Shown one piece after another: positions 14,330-23,069 of a stretch of 64,000 nucleotides of DNA (positions within the stretch are counted from its first letter, which is position 1; every line of letters begins with the position of its first letter). A model generated the notes under the pieces. That model did no database searches. It was not told the origin of the DNA and worked only from the letters and a program-made list of their open reading frames with translations. The position numbers were made by a program, and so were the translations under genes. This DNA is from Solwaraspora sp. WMMD1047 (GTDB lineage: Bacteria; Actinomycetota; Actinomycetes; Mycobacteriales; Micromonosporaceae), in NCBI RefSeq assembly GCF_029626155.1, contig NZ_JARUBL010000001.1, positions 1,984,001 through 2,048,000 on the forward strand, written 5' to 3'.

Positions 14330-14760
14330 GCTGCGCCCGGTCCCCGGACCGGGCGGCTGCGCCCGGCATCCCGACCCGGTGCGGGATGGTCTGGCCGAAC
14401 ACGCTGCGCCCGGTCCCCGGACCGGGCGGCTGCGCCCGGCCCGGGCGACGCCACGGACCAGGCGTGCAGGGCGCGGGCTGCGCCCGGTCCCCGGACCGGG
14501 CGGCTGCGCCCGGGCTGGTGAGCGGCCCGGTCACCGGGACGCGGCGGCTTGCTGCGCCCGGTCCCCGGACCGGGCGGCTGCGCCCGGTTGCCCTTGAGCG
14601 CCGCAATGATGCCCGCCGTGATGGCTGCGCCCGGTCCCCGGACCGGGCGGCTGCGCCCGGGACGCAGTTGGGCAGATAGGCGGCGACCCGGTCACCGGCT
14701 GCGCCCGGTCCCCGGACCGGGCGGCTGCGCCCGGTCCCCGGACCGGGCGAGGATCGCAAC
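14330..14760 (+). repeat. block of five tail-swapped repeats plus the fused repeat they derive from
   Basis: Each altered repeat is 26 nt of the normal repeat (lead plus full stem) followed by 11 nt equal to the beginning of the normal repeat, again 37 nt in all. The same 37 nt occur at 14698-14734, where a truncated repeat runs directly into a complete one. That junction is the only place where the altered unit can have arisen; the five copies lie between it and the leader, separated by spacers of 36, 37, 37, 36 and 37 nt. Confidence 0.93.
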
Positions 14761-15554
14761 GGGGTATGACCGTGATTAGTGATCAGGACCGTACCGGCTG
14801 CGCCCGGTCCCCGGACCGGGCGAGGATCGCAACACCGCGTCTTGGGCGTCGGCGAGCCGCTGCGCGGCCTGCTGCGCCCGGTCCCCGGACCGGGCGAGGA
14901 TCGCAACCCGCCGTCCTGCCACACCGAGAAGTCGGCGATGTGGAGCTGCGCCCGGTCCCCGGACCGGGCGAGGATCGCAACGGGGCGTGCCGGAAGCCTC
15001 GGGGCATGCCGCGGTTGCGGGCTGCGCCCGGTCCCCGGACCGGGCGAGGATCGCAACGTTGACGTCGCCCGGGCTGCCGGCGATCGGCGTCCACGAGCTG
15101 CGCCCGGTCCCCGGACCGGGCGAGGATCGCAACCGTACCCAGCACATCGGCCGGATCGGCGGCTACGGGGTGCTGCGCCCGGTCCCCGGACCGGGCGAGG
15201 ATCGCAACCCGGGGGTGCCCCGGTCATGATCGTGTGGTACGTGCCGCTGCGCCCGGTCCCCGGACCGGGCGAGGATCGCAACGAGAGATGAGCATTCCCC
15301 GGTGTATACCGGCCCCCTGGGCTGCGCCCGGTCCCCGGACCGGGCCGTGGTGCCGGGTTCGCCGGCTGCGCCCGGTCCCCGGACCGGGCGAGGATCGCAA
15401 CCGACTGTTCCGCGCTATTCGAGTACACCGGGCGCGGCCGGAGCTGCGCCCGGTCCCCGGACCGGGCGAGGATCGCAACATCAAGGTGGTGGGCCGGTCG
15501 TCGGCGGATGCGTCGGCGCTGTGCCCGGTCCTCGGGCCGGGCGCAGCCCGCAAC
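14330..15554 (+). CRISPR. CRISPR array 2, type I-C, 16 spacers with altered leader-end repeats
   Basis: Standard 37-nt repeats start at 14724, 14797, 14871, 14945, 15021, 15097, 15172, 15246, 15365 and 15443; a decayed terminal one is at 15518-15554. They differ from array 1 repeats by one loop base (CCCG instead of TCCG). The first five units (14330, 14403, 14477, 14551, 14624) keep the stem but carry GCTGCGCCCGG as tail. At 14698 a 26-nt partial repeat abuts the full repeat at 14724 with no spacer. At 15321 a 25-nt partial repeat is followed by only 19 nt. Intact spacers are 36-41 nt. Leader left, decay right, transcription to the right. Confidence 0.97.
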
Positions 15555-15567
15555 CAAACCGGCAGAT

Positions 15568-15791
15568 CTACCGGCTTGACTTGGGATCGGCGACGAAGAC
15601 GCCTCGGCCGGGCGCGCCGACGACCAGGCCGCGGTCGCGAAGCAGGGCCACGGATCGGGCGGCGGTTGAGAACGAGACGGAGTACAACTCGCTGATTCCC
15701 TTGTAAGACGGCAGACGTTCGCCCGGCTGGTGCTCGCCGGACCGGATTCGGGCGGCGCGATCTCGGCGTAGGTGAGCGGGATCGCGGGCAT
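15568..15791 (-). pseudogene. frame-broken short GntR-family regulator
   Basis: Reading from ATG 15791, 12 codons give MPAIPLTYAEIA, the usual start of a short GntR protein. The family sequence then continues in another frame from about 15755: ARIRSGEHQPGERLPSYK, then SFSTAARSVALLRDRGLV and GAPGRGVFVADP, to the stop at 15568. About four codons expected between the two parts (as in its intact neighbour, IANEIRAKIDSG) are missing, so a small out-of-frame deletion is likely. The remnant starts 13 nt after array 2. Confidence 0.7.
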
Positions 15792-15883
15792 GGCTGTCCC
15801 CTCGGGCTGGTGGCCCATCCGAGTGGGCTGGGCTCACAGGAGAACGACCAGACGGTAAGCGCCTGGTCGGACGAGCCGTTGTT

Positions 15884-16105
15884 CTACGGGCGCTCACGAA
15901 CGTAGACGCCTTTGCCCTGATGGCCCTCGACGAGGCCCTCGCTGCGCAGGATGAGCATCACGGAGCGGATCACCTGGGTCGAGACGTCGTACTGGGCGCA
16001 GAGCTGGGAAGTTGAAGGCAGCTTCGTTCCTGGCGGCCACTCGCCGGAGTCGATCTTGGCTCGGATCTCGTTGGCGATCCGCTCATAGTACGGAGTGATC
16101 GGCAT
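15884..16105 (-). CDS. short GntR-family winged-helix regulator
   Basis: 73 aa from ATG 16105, with GAGGAG 8 nt upstream. Essentially only the winged helix is present: ITPYYERIANEIRAKIDSGE, PPGTKLPSTSQLCAQYDVS, then SVMLILRSEGLV and the wing GHQGKGVYV. There is no effector domain, so it is either a constitutive DNA-binding protein or a ligand-independent partner. It lies upstream of the broken GntR gene, which looks like a diverged duplicate. Confidence 0.85.
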   Translation of the reverse strand: MPITPYYERIANEIRAKIDSGEWPPGTKLPSTSQLCAQYDVSTQVIRSVMLILRSEGLVEGHQGKGVYVRERP

Positions 16106-16185
16106 AGCGGTGCTCCTCGTCGGCACCACCATCTGATCACCAAACCACTCATGACTTCAAGTTCTTGGAATCAGGGGTTGAACTC

Positions 16186-16202
16186 ATGATGCTACGTATC
16201 AT
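16186..16202. promoter_or_regulatory. possible operator upstream of the GntR genes
   Basis: ATGAT-7 nt-ATCAT, about 80 nt upstream of the GntR start. Short arms; it fits a GntR-type site but could be chance. Confidence 0.3.
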
Positions 16203-16418
16203 AAGTTGGTCGCGAGGCACTCCTCGTCGGCAACGAAGGTGTCTCACCCCGGGTTCGTGCCCGGATCAGCCGGGGCGGTGCTGCTCAGGGTGGCTGTCCG
16301 CCAATCCTGCTCTCCCGAAGTGGTGCCGTCCCGGTGCTCCCAGTAGGCCGCCGTGGCCCGTGATCTCCCCCGATCGGGCCACGGCGGCGCTGACCACGCG
16401 CAGGGGAGAGGAGCACAG

Positions 16419-17663
16419 ATGACCGGCACCACCACGCAGGCGTACGACGCCGCCTGGGTCGTCGAGCACAGCATCGACGAACTGCGGGAGGCGTACGCGC
16501 AGCTCGGGCTCGCCGTCGAGCGGGTGCGGGCGATCGCCGCCGGCTCGACGCACCCGCTGCCGGCCCGCGCCCTGGCGACCTGGGGCGACGCGCTGGCACT
16601 CACCGGCCCGGCCGGCAACCACCTGGCCGGCGGCATCGACGAGCTGCGCGCACTCCCCGGGATCGCGCCGCTGACCAGCATGGGTGACCTGGTCGCCGCG
16701 CTCACCACCGTCGCCGACCAGGTCCGGCGCACCACCACCGGCGTGGTCCGGGTACGCGAGCGGGTCGAGGCGGCCACCGCCACCCTGACCGGCGAACCCG
16801 GTCCGGCGGTCCGCGCCGCGCTCGGCCGGTGGCGGCTCGCGATCGGCGTACTCGACGAGGTGATCGGGCGCGTCCAGCTCGGGGTGGTGGCGCTGTCCGC
16901 GTACGCGGATGGGATTGTGGGGGTTGACCCGCAGCCGGCGCGCGGGCGGCGGGTGCTTGCAGTGTTGGCGCGCAGCCGGCATCCGGGCGCGAGCGTCGGG
17001 GACGGCGCGGAGCTGGCCGGGGCGCTGGTGCGGCGGGCCGCCGAGCGGGTTGCCGGCGACCGGGCGCCGCACCTGCGGGTGCCGTGGCGGCGGCGGGTCG
17101 GGTGGCTGCTCCGGCGGGGGTACGGGCCGGCGGTCGGCTGGCGGCTGCTCGGCGGCGGCCGGCGCGACCGCACCTTCTACGCGCACTGCCTCGACGCCCT
17201 GCAGAACCTGAGCAAGGGCAACACCTTCCGGTACGCCGACCGCATCGGCCTGCTGCGACACGGCGAGGCGCTCTGCGGGTACGCGGACGCGCTGGCCGCC
17301 GCGACAGTGCTCGCGGTGGAGCGGCGGTTCGCCCCGGCGCCGCCGGAGCGGTCGACCGTCGCCACCGTCGTGCAACGGCTGCACCTGCGCTACGACGGCG
17401 GCTCGGGGGAGGTGGATCGGGTGCTCGCCGAGCAAGTGATCCAGGCGGCGTTGGGGCAGCGGCCGGCGCCGGCGGCCGATGCGGTGCGGCTGACCGTCAC
17501 CATGACCCTGATCCTGGTTGACCTGCTTGTCGACGAGCGGCTCAGCGCCGCGCAGTGGCGCGGGTTCCGGGACGAGGCGGTCGGGCTGGCGCTGTCGGTT
17601 GAGCCGGACCTCGACCTGGGGCCGGGGGCGGCCGGGCCGGTGGAGCGGGACTGCGATGGCTGA
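16419..17663 (+). CDS. hypothetical helical protein
   Basis: 414 aa from ATG 16419, with GGGGAGAGGAG just upstream. No family is recognised. The N-terminal 150 residues are helical and amphipathic (VVEHSIDELREAYAQLGLAVERV, quoted in part as SIDELREAYAQLGLAVERV), with a TSMGDLVAALTTVADQVRRT helix. The middle is Arg/Gly-rich (RVPWRRRVGWLLRRGYGP). The C-terminal half is helical. There is no signal peptide or clear membrane helix. Its ATGGCTGA junction with the DivIVA-like gene means the two are translated together, so it may be a partner in a cell-pole or secretion-related complex; this is inference. Confidence 0.7.
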   Translation: MTGTTTQAYDAAWVVEHSIDELREAYAQLGLAVERVRAIAAGSTHPLPARALATWGDALALTGPAGNHLAGGIDELRALPGIAPLTSMGDLVAALTTVADQVRRTTTGVVRVRERVEAATATLTGEPGPAVRAALGRWRLAIGVLDEVIGRVQLGVVALSAYADGIVGVDPQPARGRRVLAVLARSRHPGASVGDGAELAGALVRRAAERVAGDRAPHLRVPWRRRVGWLLRRGYGPAVGWRLLGGGRRDRTFYAHCLDALQNLSKGNTFRYADRIGLLRHGEALCGYADALAAATVLAVERRFAPAPPERSTVATVVQRLHLRYDGGSGEVDRVLAEQVIQAALGQRPAPAADAVRLTVTMTLILVDLLVDERLSAAQWRGFRDEAVGLALSVEPDLDLGPGAAGPVERDCDG

Positions 17664-17931
17664 CGGCGGGAAGCGCGCCGGGGCGTACCAGCTCAGAGTC
17701 GTCGGGTTTTCGCGGGCGCCGCGCTGGCGGGGCGGCCTGGACCCCGACGAGGTCTACGCCTACGTGGCCGCGCTCGCGGCCGAGGTCGACCGGCTCGGCC
17801 GGGACCTGACGGCGGCCCGGGACGAGAACGATCGGATCCGGGCCGCGCTGCTGCGGTGGCAGCGCGACCATCGGCACTGCCACCGGCGCGGGCCGGCGAA
17901 CCAGGGGGCCTGGGGAGGTGTCCGCTGGTGA
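17656..17931 (+). CDS. small DivIVA-like domain protein
   Basis: 91 aa from ATG 17656, overlapping the preceding gene by 8 nt. Residues about 15-60 read as a DivIVA-type N-terminal module: FSRAPRWRGGLDPDEVYAYV (compare F-x-x-x-x-x-x-G-Y-d-x-x-e-V-d-x-f), then a helix LAAEVDRLGRDLTAARDENDR able to form a coiled coil. The tail is His/Arg-rich. DivIVA-like proteins bind curved membrane; this one is short and has Trp/Arg in the lipid-contact region. It probably works with the 16419 product. Confidence 0.65.
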   Translation: MADGGKRAGAYQLRVVGFSRAPRWRGGLDPDEVYAYVAALAAEVDRLGRDLTAARDENDRIRAALLRWQRDHRHCHRRGPANQGAWGGVRW

Positions 17932-18008
17932 GGTTGCCGGCCCGCGCCGGGCCGCGATCGTCCGGTGCCGGCCGCACCGGGGGGCGCGGCATGGTGCGGT
18001 GGTGTCCT

Positions 18009-18236
18009 TCAGTGTGCGGCGGGGCGGGGCGGTGCGGCGGCGGCGAACGCCGTCCAGGCGGCGGGGGAGAAGCGCAGTCGGGGGCCGTCGGGGTCCTTGG
18101 AGTCGCGGATCGCGACGCCGTCGGTGAGGGGGGCGAACTCGACGCAGGCGCCCTGGTCGCCGCTGTAGCTGCTCTTGCGCCAAGGGAGGGGTTCGGTGAA
18201 GTCGAGGGCCTGTGTCGAGGGTGTCGTGGGGTTCAC
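18009..18236 (-). CDS. DUF397 protein
   Basis: 75 aa from GTG 18236. The signature is clear: WRKSSYSGDQGACVEFA, GVAIRDSKDPDGPRLRFSPAAW. DUF397 proteins are small actinobacterial partners of XRE/DUF5753 regulators and behave like toxin- or signal-like companions in development. Here the partner gene starts 4 nt upstream in the same operon (18241-19086). Confidence 0.93.
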   Translation of the reverse strand: MNPTTPSTQALDFTEPLPWRKSSYSGDQGACVEFAPLTDGVAIRDSKDPDGPRLRFSPAAWTAFAAAAPPRPAAH

Positions 18237-18240
18237 GGAG

Positions 18241-19086
18241 TTACCGTCCTTTCAGGAGTTCGCGGATCTTGTCGCGGCTCGCCGCCGGATGCAGGGCGAC
18301 GGTCCGCAGGTTGTCCATGATCTTGGTGCAGGTACGCAGCTCGTCGGGGCGGTCGATGATCATCTGCCCGGCGACGGTCTCGACCGAGGCGATCTGCGGG
18401 TCTTCGGGGTCGGGGAATTCGAGCAGGTGCAGCGAGCCCCGGGTGCCCCGGTGGTAGCCGGCGGACAGCGGGATCACCTGCACCGTGATGTTCGGCAGCT
18501 CGGAGACCTTCAGCAGGTGCTTGAGCTGCGCGTCGTTGATCGCGGTGCCGCCGACCGGGCGCAGCAGCGCGCCCTCGTCGATGATCGCGTCGAAGATCGG
18601 CGGGTGCGGCTCGGTGAGCCGCTTCTGCCGGTCGAGCCGCAGCTGTACCCGCTGCTCGACCTCCTCGTCGGTGAGGGTGTGCGGGCCGCCGAGCATGATG
18701 GCCCGGATGTAGTCGGCGGTCTGGACGAGCCCTGGCACCACCGACGGCTCGAAGTTGGCGATCGCGCTCGCCTCGGCCTCCAGCGCGATGAAGTTGATGG
18801 TGCGCTCGTCCAGCAGGAACGAGTACGACACCCACCACTGTGGCTTGCGCGCGTCCTTGGCGAGCTGGACCAGTTCCGTCACCTCCTTGGGGTCCACTTC
18901 GTAGAGCATGAGCAGGCTCCGGACCATCGCCGGGCTGACCGGGCTCTTGGCGTTCTCCCAGCGCGACAGCGTGCTGCGGGTGCTGCTGATCTCGTCCGCG
19001 GCGCGTTCGAGGGTCATCCCGGCGGCTTCGCGGTACTGGCGCAGGGCGATCCCGAGTCGTCGGGACCGTGCGGTCTTCGGGGCCAT
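18241..19086 (-). CDS. XRE-family regulator with DUF5753 domain
   Basis: 281 aa from ATG 19086. The N-terminal HTH is at about residues 8-60 (LGIALRQYREAAGMTLERAA, then STRSTLSRWENAKS). The C-terminal DUF5753 region shows FEPSVVPGLVQTADYIRAIM, DEGALLRPVGG, VQVIPLSAGYHRGTRGSLHL and ASVETVAGQMI. With the DUF397 gene behind it, this is the common actinobacterial pair thought to work as a switch. Starts 13 codons downstream of the first possible Met because the M-A-P-K-T-A-R-S-R-R start fits the family. Confidence 0.92.
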   Translation of the reverse strand: MAPKTARSRRLGIALRQYREAAGMTLERAADEISSTRSTLSRWENAKSPVSPAMVRSLLMLYEVDPKEVTELVQLAKDARKPQWWVSYSFLLDERTINFIALEAEASAIANFEPSVVPGLVQTADYIRAIMLGGPHTLTDEEVEQRVQLRLDRQKRLTEPHPPIFDAIIDEGALLRPVGGTAINDAQLKHLLKVSELPNITVQVIPLSAGYHRGTRGSLHLLEFPDPEDPQIASVETVAGQMIIDRPDELRTCTKIMDNLRTVALHPAASRDKIRELLKGR

Positions 19087-19311
19087 GCCATAGATCCTGA
19101 CACATCCAATTGGGAATCCGTGCATGAGAGAATGCCGGTGAGAGTTGCATTCACGCGCTCACGGTGCCAGCCTGTGGTGGCGTCCTCACCGCCAGTGGTC
19201 GTGTCGACGGTGGCAGTGAGTGACCGAAGGGGAATGAGGCGCACGGCGATCGGATCTCCCCCGTACCCGATCGCCGTGTGCCTCCCGCCGCCGCGACCCT
19301 GGGGAGCCCGG

Positions 19312-19488
19312 ATGACTGCAAGCAGCTCTTGGCCTCGGGTGTCGCGGTGCAGATGGTGTTCGCGGCCGGTACTACGGGACAACGACGGCGCCTGGATCCA
19401 CGCCAACCTCGCGTACGTCTGCCGTGACAGGTGGGGCGCCCTTACCGCCACCACCGCCGAGCCCGAGGCGGTCAGTCGTGCCAGCTGA
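19312..19488 (+). CDS. small zinc-ribbon-like protein
   Basis: 58 aa from ATG 19312, with GGGGAG 5 nt upstream. C-R-W-C near residue 14 and a later Cys in LAYVCRDRWG suggest a partial zinc ribbon; the motif resembles small actinobacterial proteins that read C-x-x-C-G-R-P-x-x-L-D-x-D-G. Unknown role. Confidence 0.5.
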   Translation: MTASSSWPRVSRCRWCSRPVLRDNDGAWIHANLAYVCRDRWGALTATTAEPEAVSRAS

Positions 19489-19645
19489 CCGCGGAAGCGA
19501 ACACCAATCCCCGCCGGTGGTGCGGCGTCGTCGGTCCCTGCCTCCGAGCCGACGACGCCGTCACCGGTCCCTGCTCAGCTACTGCGCGATCCCGCGCTAC
19601 CGGTGGGTGTGCCGCTACCGCGCACCGCGCGGAGGGCCGCCATGA
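19478..19645 (+). CDS. possible small Arg-rich protein
   Basis: 55 codons from GTG 19478 to a stop that overlaps the next start (ATGA at 19642). The overlaps at both ends suggest coupling within a small operon, but the Arg-rich composition is also what GC-rich DNA gives by chance. Confidence 0.25.
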   Translation: MPADRGSEHQSPPVVRRRRSLPPSRRRRHRSLLSYCAIPRYRWVCRYRAPRGGPP

Positions 19646-19869
19646 CCGCCACCCGCTACCTGGTGGTCCTCACCGACGTGCGCCCCCTCACCAACGGTGA
19701 ACGCGACGAACGCCGCGAACCCGAGCGCCGCCGCCAGGTCGTCGGCGCCTCCAGCCGGGAGGCCGCCGAGCGCATCGCCGGCGCCTTCGCCGCGCTCGGC
19801 ATGGTCCGCGCCGGCCGCCAACGCGTAAAGGTCCTGGCCGTAGGCCGCCGCCTCACAAACGCCAACTGA
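19642..19869 (+). CDS. small hypothetical protein
   Basis: 75 aa from ATG 19642. It starts TATRYLVVLTDVRPLTNGER and contains a helix ASSREAAERIAGAFAALGMV and a closing basic strand QRVKVLAVGRRL, which together look like a single alpha/beta unit. No family is recognised. Confidence 0.5.
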   Translation: MTATRYLVVLTDVRPLTNGERDERREPERRRQVVGASSREAAERIAGAFAALGMVRAGRQRVKVLAVGRRLTNAN

Positions 19870-20106
19870 TCCGGTACGCCCACAGCCCGGCAGCCACACC
19901 CGCTGCCGGGCGTCACTTCGTGCCCAGTCGCCCCGCCACTTTCCGACCCGGCGGGTGGAGGTTTCCAGCCCGGTAGAAGGGGCATCGGTCTGGGACCTGG
20001 TCAGCGCAGAGTAGGGTCCCCGAGTGAATGCGCGAGAAGCTCACGTGGCGGCCGGCATCCGCCCGCGTCGCTGTGACGTCGTCAGTCGCGAGCGAAAGGT
20101 GACCCC

Positions 20107-21279
<1,173 letters not shown>

Positions 21280-21306
21280 CCCCGACAGTTGCCGCCACTG
21301 CAAGCG

Positions 21307-21336
21307 CTTGAACGCCGTTCAAGTGAACGGTAGTCT
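21307..21336 (+). promoter_or_regulatory. operator-like palindrome and leaderless -10 before 21343
   Basis: CTTGAAC-GCC-GTTCAAG (21307-21323) lies where the -35 should be; TAGTCT (21331-21336) is followed by 6 nt and ATG. The second gene of this unit encodes an HTH protein that could bind the palindrome. Confidence 0.5.
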
Positions 21337-21342
21337 TTCATC

Positions 21343-21783
21343 ATGACGTCCCTCGATGGCGAGCATCCGGCCTCGGACCGGCCCCTCGACCCTGAGGCGG
21401 CACTGGCCGAGATCGAGCGGGCCCAGGCCGGCATCCGACACGGTCTGCGCTGGCACGCCGCCGACCTGACGTGCGCCGCGGCGATCCTGGTCGCCGCACC
21501 GATCGTGCGGCACTTCTACCCGGAGCAGGTCGCCGTCTTCTTCTGGATCGCGGTCCCCGTGGCGCTCGCGCTCGCCCTCTCCACCGAATGGCTGCGCCGT
21601 GTCATCGGTCGCGCCGAGGTCCGCCTCGGGCAGTACGCCATGGTGGTGGGGATAGCGCTGTCCGTGTCGGCAAGCATGCTGCTGGACCGGCTGTCGGATC
21701 CGGGAACGGCCCTCGCCCTGGGGATCGCGACGACCCCGGCCGTACCCGTTCTCGCGGCCGTCGTCCGGATTCTTGTCAAGTGA
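21343..21783 (+). CDS. membrane protein of unknown function
   Basis: 146 aa from ATG 21343, probably leaderless. An acidic cytoplasmic N-terminus with a helix (PEAALAEIERAQAGIRHGLR) precedes four hydrophobic segments: TCAAAILVAAPIV, VAVFFWIAVPVALALAL, YAMVVGIALSVSASMLL and ALALGIATTPAVPVLAAVV. The next gene (HTH regulator) overlaps its stop, so the two form an operon of a membrane protein plus regulator. I do not recognise the family. Confidence 0.7.
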   Translation: MTSLDGEHPASDRPLDPEAALAEIERAQAGIRHGLRWHAADLTCAAAILVAAPIVRHFYPEQVAVFFWIAVPVALALALSTEWLRRVIGRAEVRLGQYAMVVGIALSVSASMLLDRLSDPGTALALGIATTPAVPVLAAVVRILVK

Positions 21784-22097
21784 CAGACGACGGACCTCGC
21801 CACCCGCGACACGACCTGGACCCACTGATCCACACCCCGGTCCGGCTGTCGATCATGGCTGCGCTGGCCAGGACGGTGAAAGTCGACTTCCGTTACCTCG
21901 GCGACGCCCTGGGGATAAGCGACTCGCTGCTCTCCAAACACCTGACTGTTCTTGACGACGCCGGGTACATCGTCCTGGTGAAGACCGCGGTCGGTCGACG
22001 AACCCGCACCTGGATCAGCCTGAGCGCCGAAGGTAAAGCCGCGTACGCCGCCTACGAGCGCGCACTGCTCCGGATCGTCGGTCCGGGCGGCGGCTGA
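21780..22097 (+). CDS. winged-helix transcriptional regulator (HTH_27/MarR-like)
   Basis: 105 aa from GTG 21780, overlapping the membrane gene. The sequence LDPLIHTPVRLSIMAALA, then LGISDSLLSKHLTVLDDAGY and a wing VGRRTRTWISLSAEGKAAY, is the standard winged helix of the group annotated as transcriptional regulators with PF13601. It probably autoregulates through the palindrome at 21307. Confidence 0.88.
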   Translation: MTDDGPRHPRHDLDPLIHTPVRLSIMAALARTVKVDFRYLGDALGISDSLLSKHLTVLDDAGYIVLVKTAVGRRTRTWISLSAEGKAAYAAYERALLRIVGPGGG

Positions 22098-22130
22098 ACG
22101 ACCTTGTAGCCGGATCTCCGGCGCGACAAA

Positions 22131-22745
22131 CTAGCCGGGCGAACAGCCGGACGGGATGGCGGAGGGGGAGGCGGATGGGACGGCCGACAGCACCGCGTCC
22201 GATACCGGAGCCAACCACTGCAACGGCTGCTCGTACACGGTCGGCACGGTCACCTGGACCGGCACCTCCCGGTCGACCGTGGTCAGCACCATCGCACCGG
22301 CGGCCGGCGCGGCGTGCCAGCAGACCGCGTTCACGGTCCAGACGTCGTCGGTCGGTGCCGCCGTCGCCGGCGGGCCGCCGCAGGTCACCGTGAGCGCCGG
22401 ATCGCCGTATGCGGCGTTCTGCTCGGCGCCCGCCGTCACCGGCCGCTGGGCCAGCTCGCGGACCGTGGGCGGCAGCTTCGACAGCAACGCCCGGCACACC
22501 ACGGCCGGCCGCTCCGCGAGCGTCGGCGCCGGCAGCTCCACGGCGGCGGTCGAGCCCGGCCCGGTCGACGCCGCGACCGGGGCGTCCGGCTCGTCGTCCT
22601 CCGGCGCACCGGGGGAGAGCTGGGCGAACAGCAGCGCCCCGACCAGCAGGGTCAGCGGTACGGCGACGAGCGTCGCCCAGAGCGCGGCCTGGCGGGTGCC
22701 CCGGTCCGGGCGGTCATCGGTCGGCGGGTCGGCGAGCGTGGTCAT
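22131..22745 (-). CDS. DUF3515 membrane-anchored protein
   Basis: 204 aa from ATG 22745. A 20-residue cytoplasmic N-terminus is followed by one membrane helix (ATLVAVPLTLLVGALLFAQL), a disordered Pro/Asp/Ala linker and the DUF3515 domain: VCRALLSKLPPTVREL, ALTVTCGGPP, VNAVCWHAAP, VPVQVTVPTVYEQP. Three Cys are present outside the membrane. The gene sits in its usual place between ddl and the Lrp/thiL pair. Function unknown. Confidence 0.88.
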   Translation of the reverse strand: MTTLADPPTDDRPDRGTRQAALWATLVAVPLTLLVGALLFAQLSPGAPEDDEPDAPVAASTGPGSTAAVELPAPTLAERPAVVCRALLSKLPPTVRELAQRPVTAGAEQNAAYGDPALTVTCGGPPATAAPTDDVWTVNAVCWHAAPAAGAMVLTTVDREVPVQVTVPTVYEQPLQWLAPVSDAVLSAVPSASPSAIPSGCSPG

Positions 22746-22979
22746 CTACAGCCGCACCACCGAGCAGGTGAGCGTGCGGGTGATGCCCGGCACCAGCTGC
22801 ACCTTGCTGACGATCATGTTGCCCAACTCGTCGACGGTGTGCGCCTCGGTGAGCACCACCACGTCGTACGGGCCGGTGACGGCATCGACCCGGACCACGC
22901 CGGGGATTCCGCCGATCTGGGCGGCCACGTCACGCGCCCTGCCGACCTCGGTCTGGATGAGGATGTACGCCTGGACCAC
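22746..22979 (-). CDS. Lrp/AsnC-type ligand-binding (RAM) domain protein
   Basis: 77 aa from GTG 22979, chosen because GGAGG lies 6 nt upstream. It consists of only the RAM domain: VQAYILIQTEVGRARDVAAQ, VVRVDAVTGPYDVVVLTEA, then GNMIVSKVQLVPGITRTLTC. There is no DNA-binding part. Such stand-alone RAM proteins form decamers and bind amino acids. It lies directly upstream of DUF3515 on the same strand and diverges from thiL. Confidence 0.92.
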   Translation of the reverse strand: MVQAYILIQTEVGRARDVAAQIGGIPGVVRVDAVTGPYDVVVLTEAHTVDELGNMIVSKVQLVPGITRTLTCSVVRL

Positions 22980-23069
22980 CACCGACCTCCGCTCCGCCGC
23001 CCAGCGGCTAGAGGGTGAAAGTACCGTACGCAGCAGGTCGGACCCCGATCGGTGGTCGAGGGAGGCACG

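Noticed and set aside
14202-15818. 538-codon minus-strand frame through array 2
   Set aside because: Almost all of it is repeat translation; only its first 12 codons after ATG 15791 belong to the broken GntR gene.
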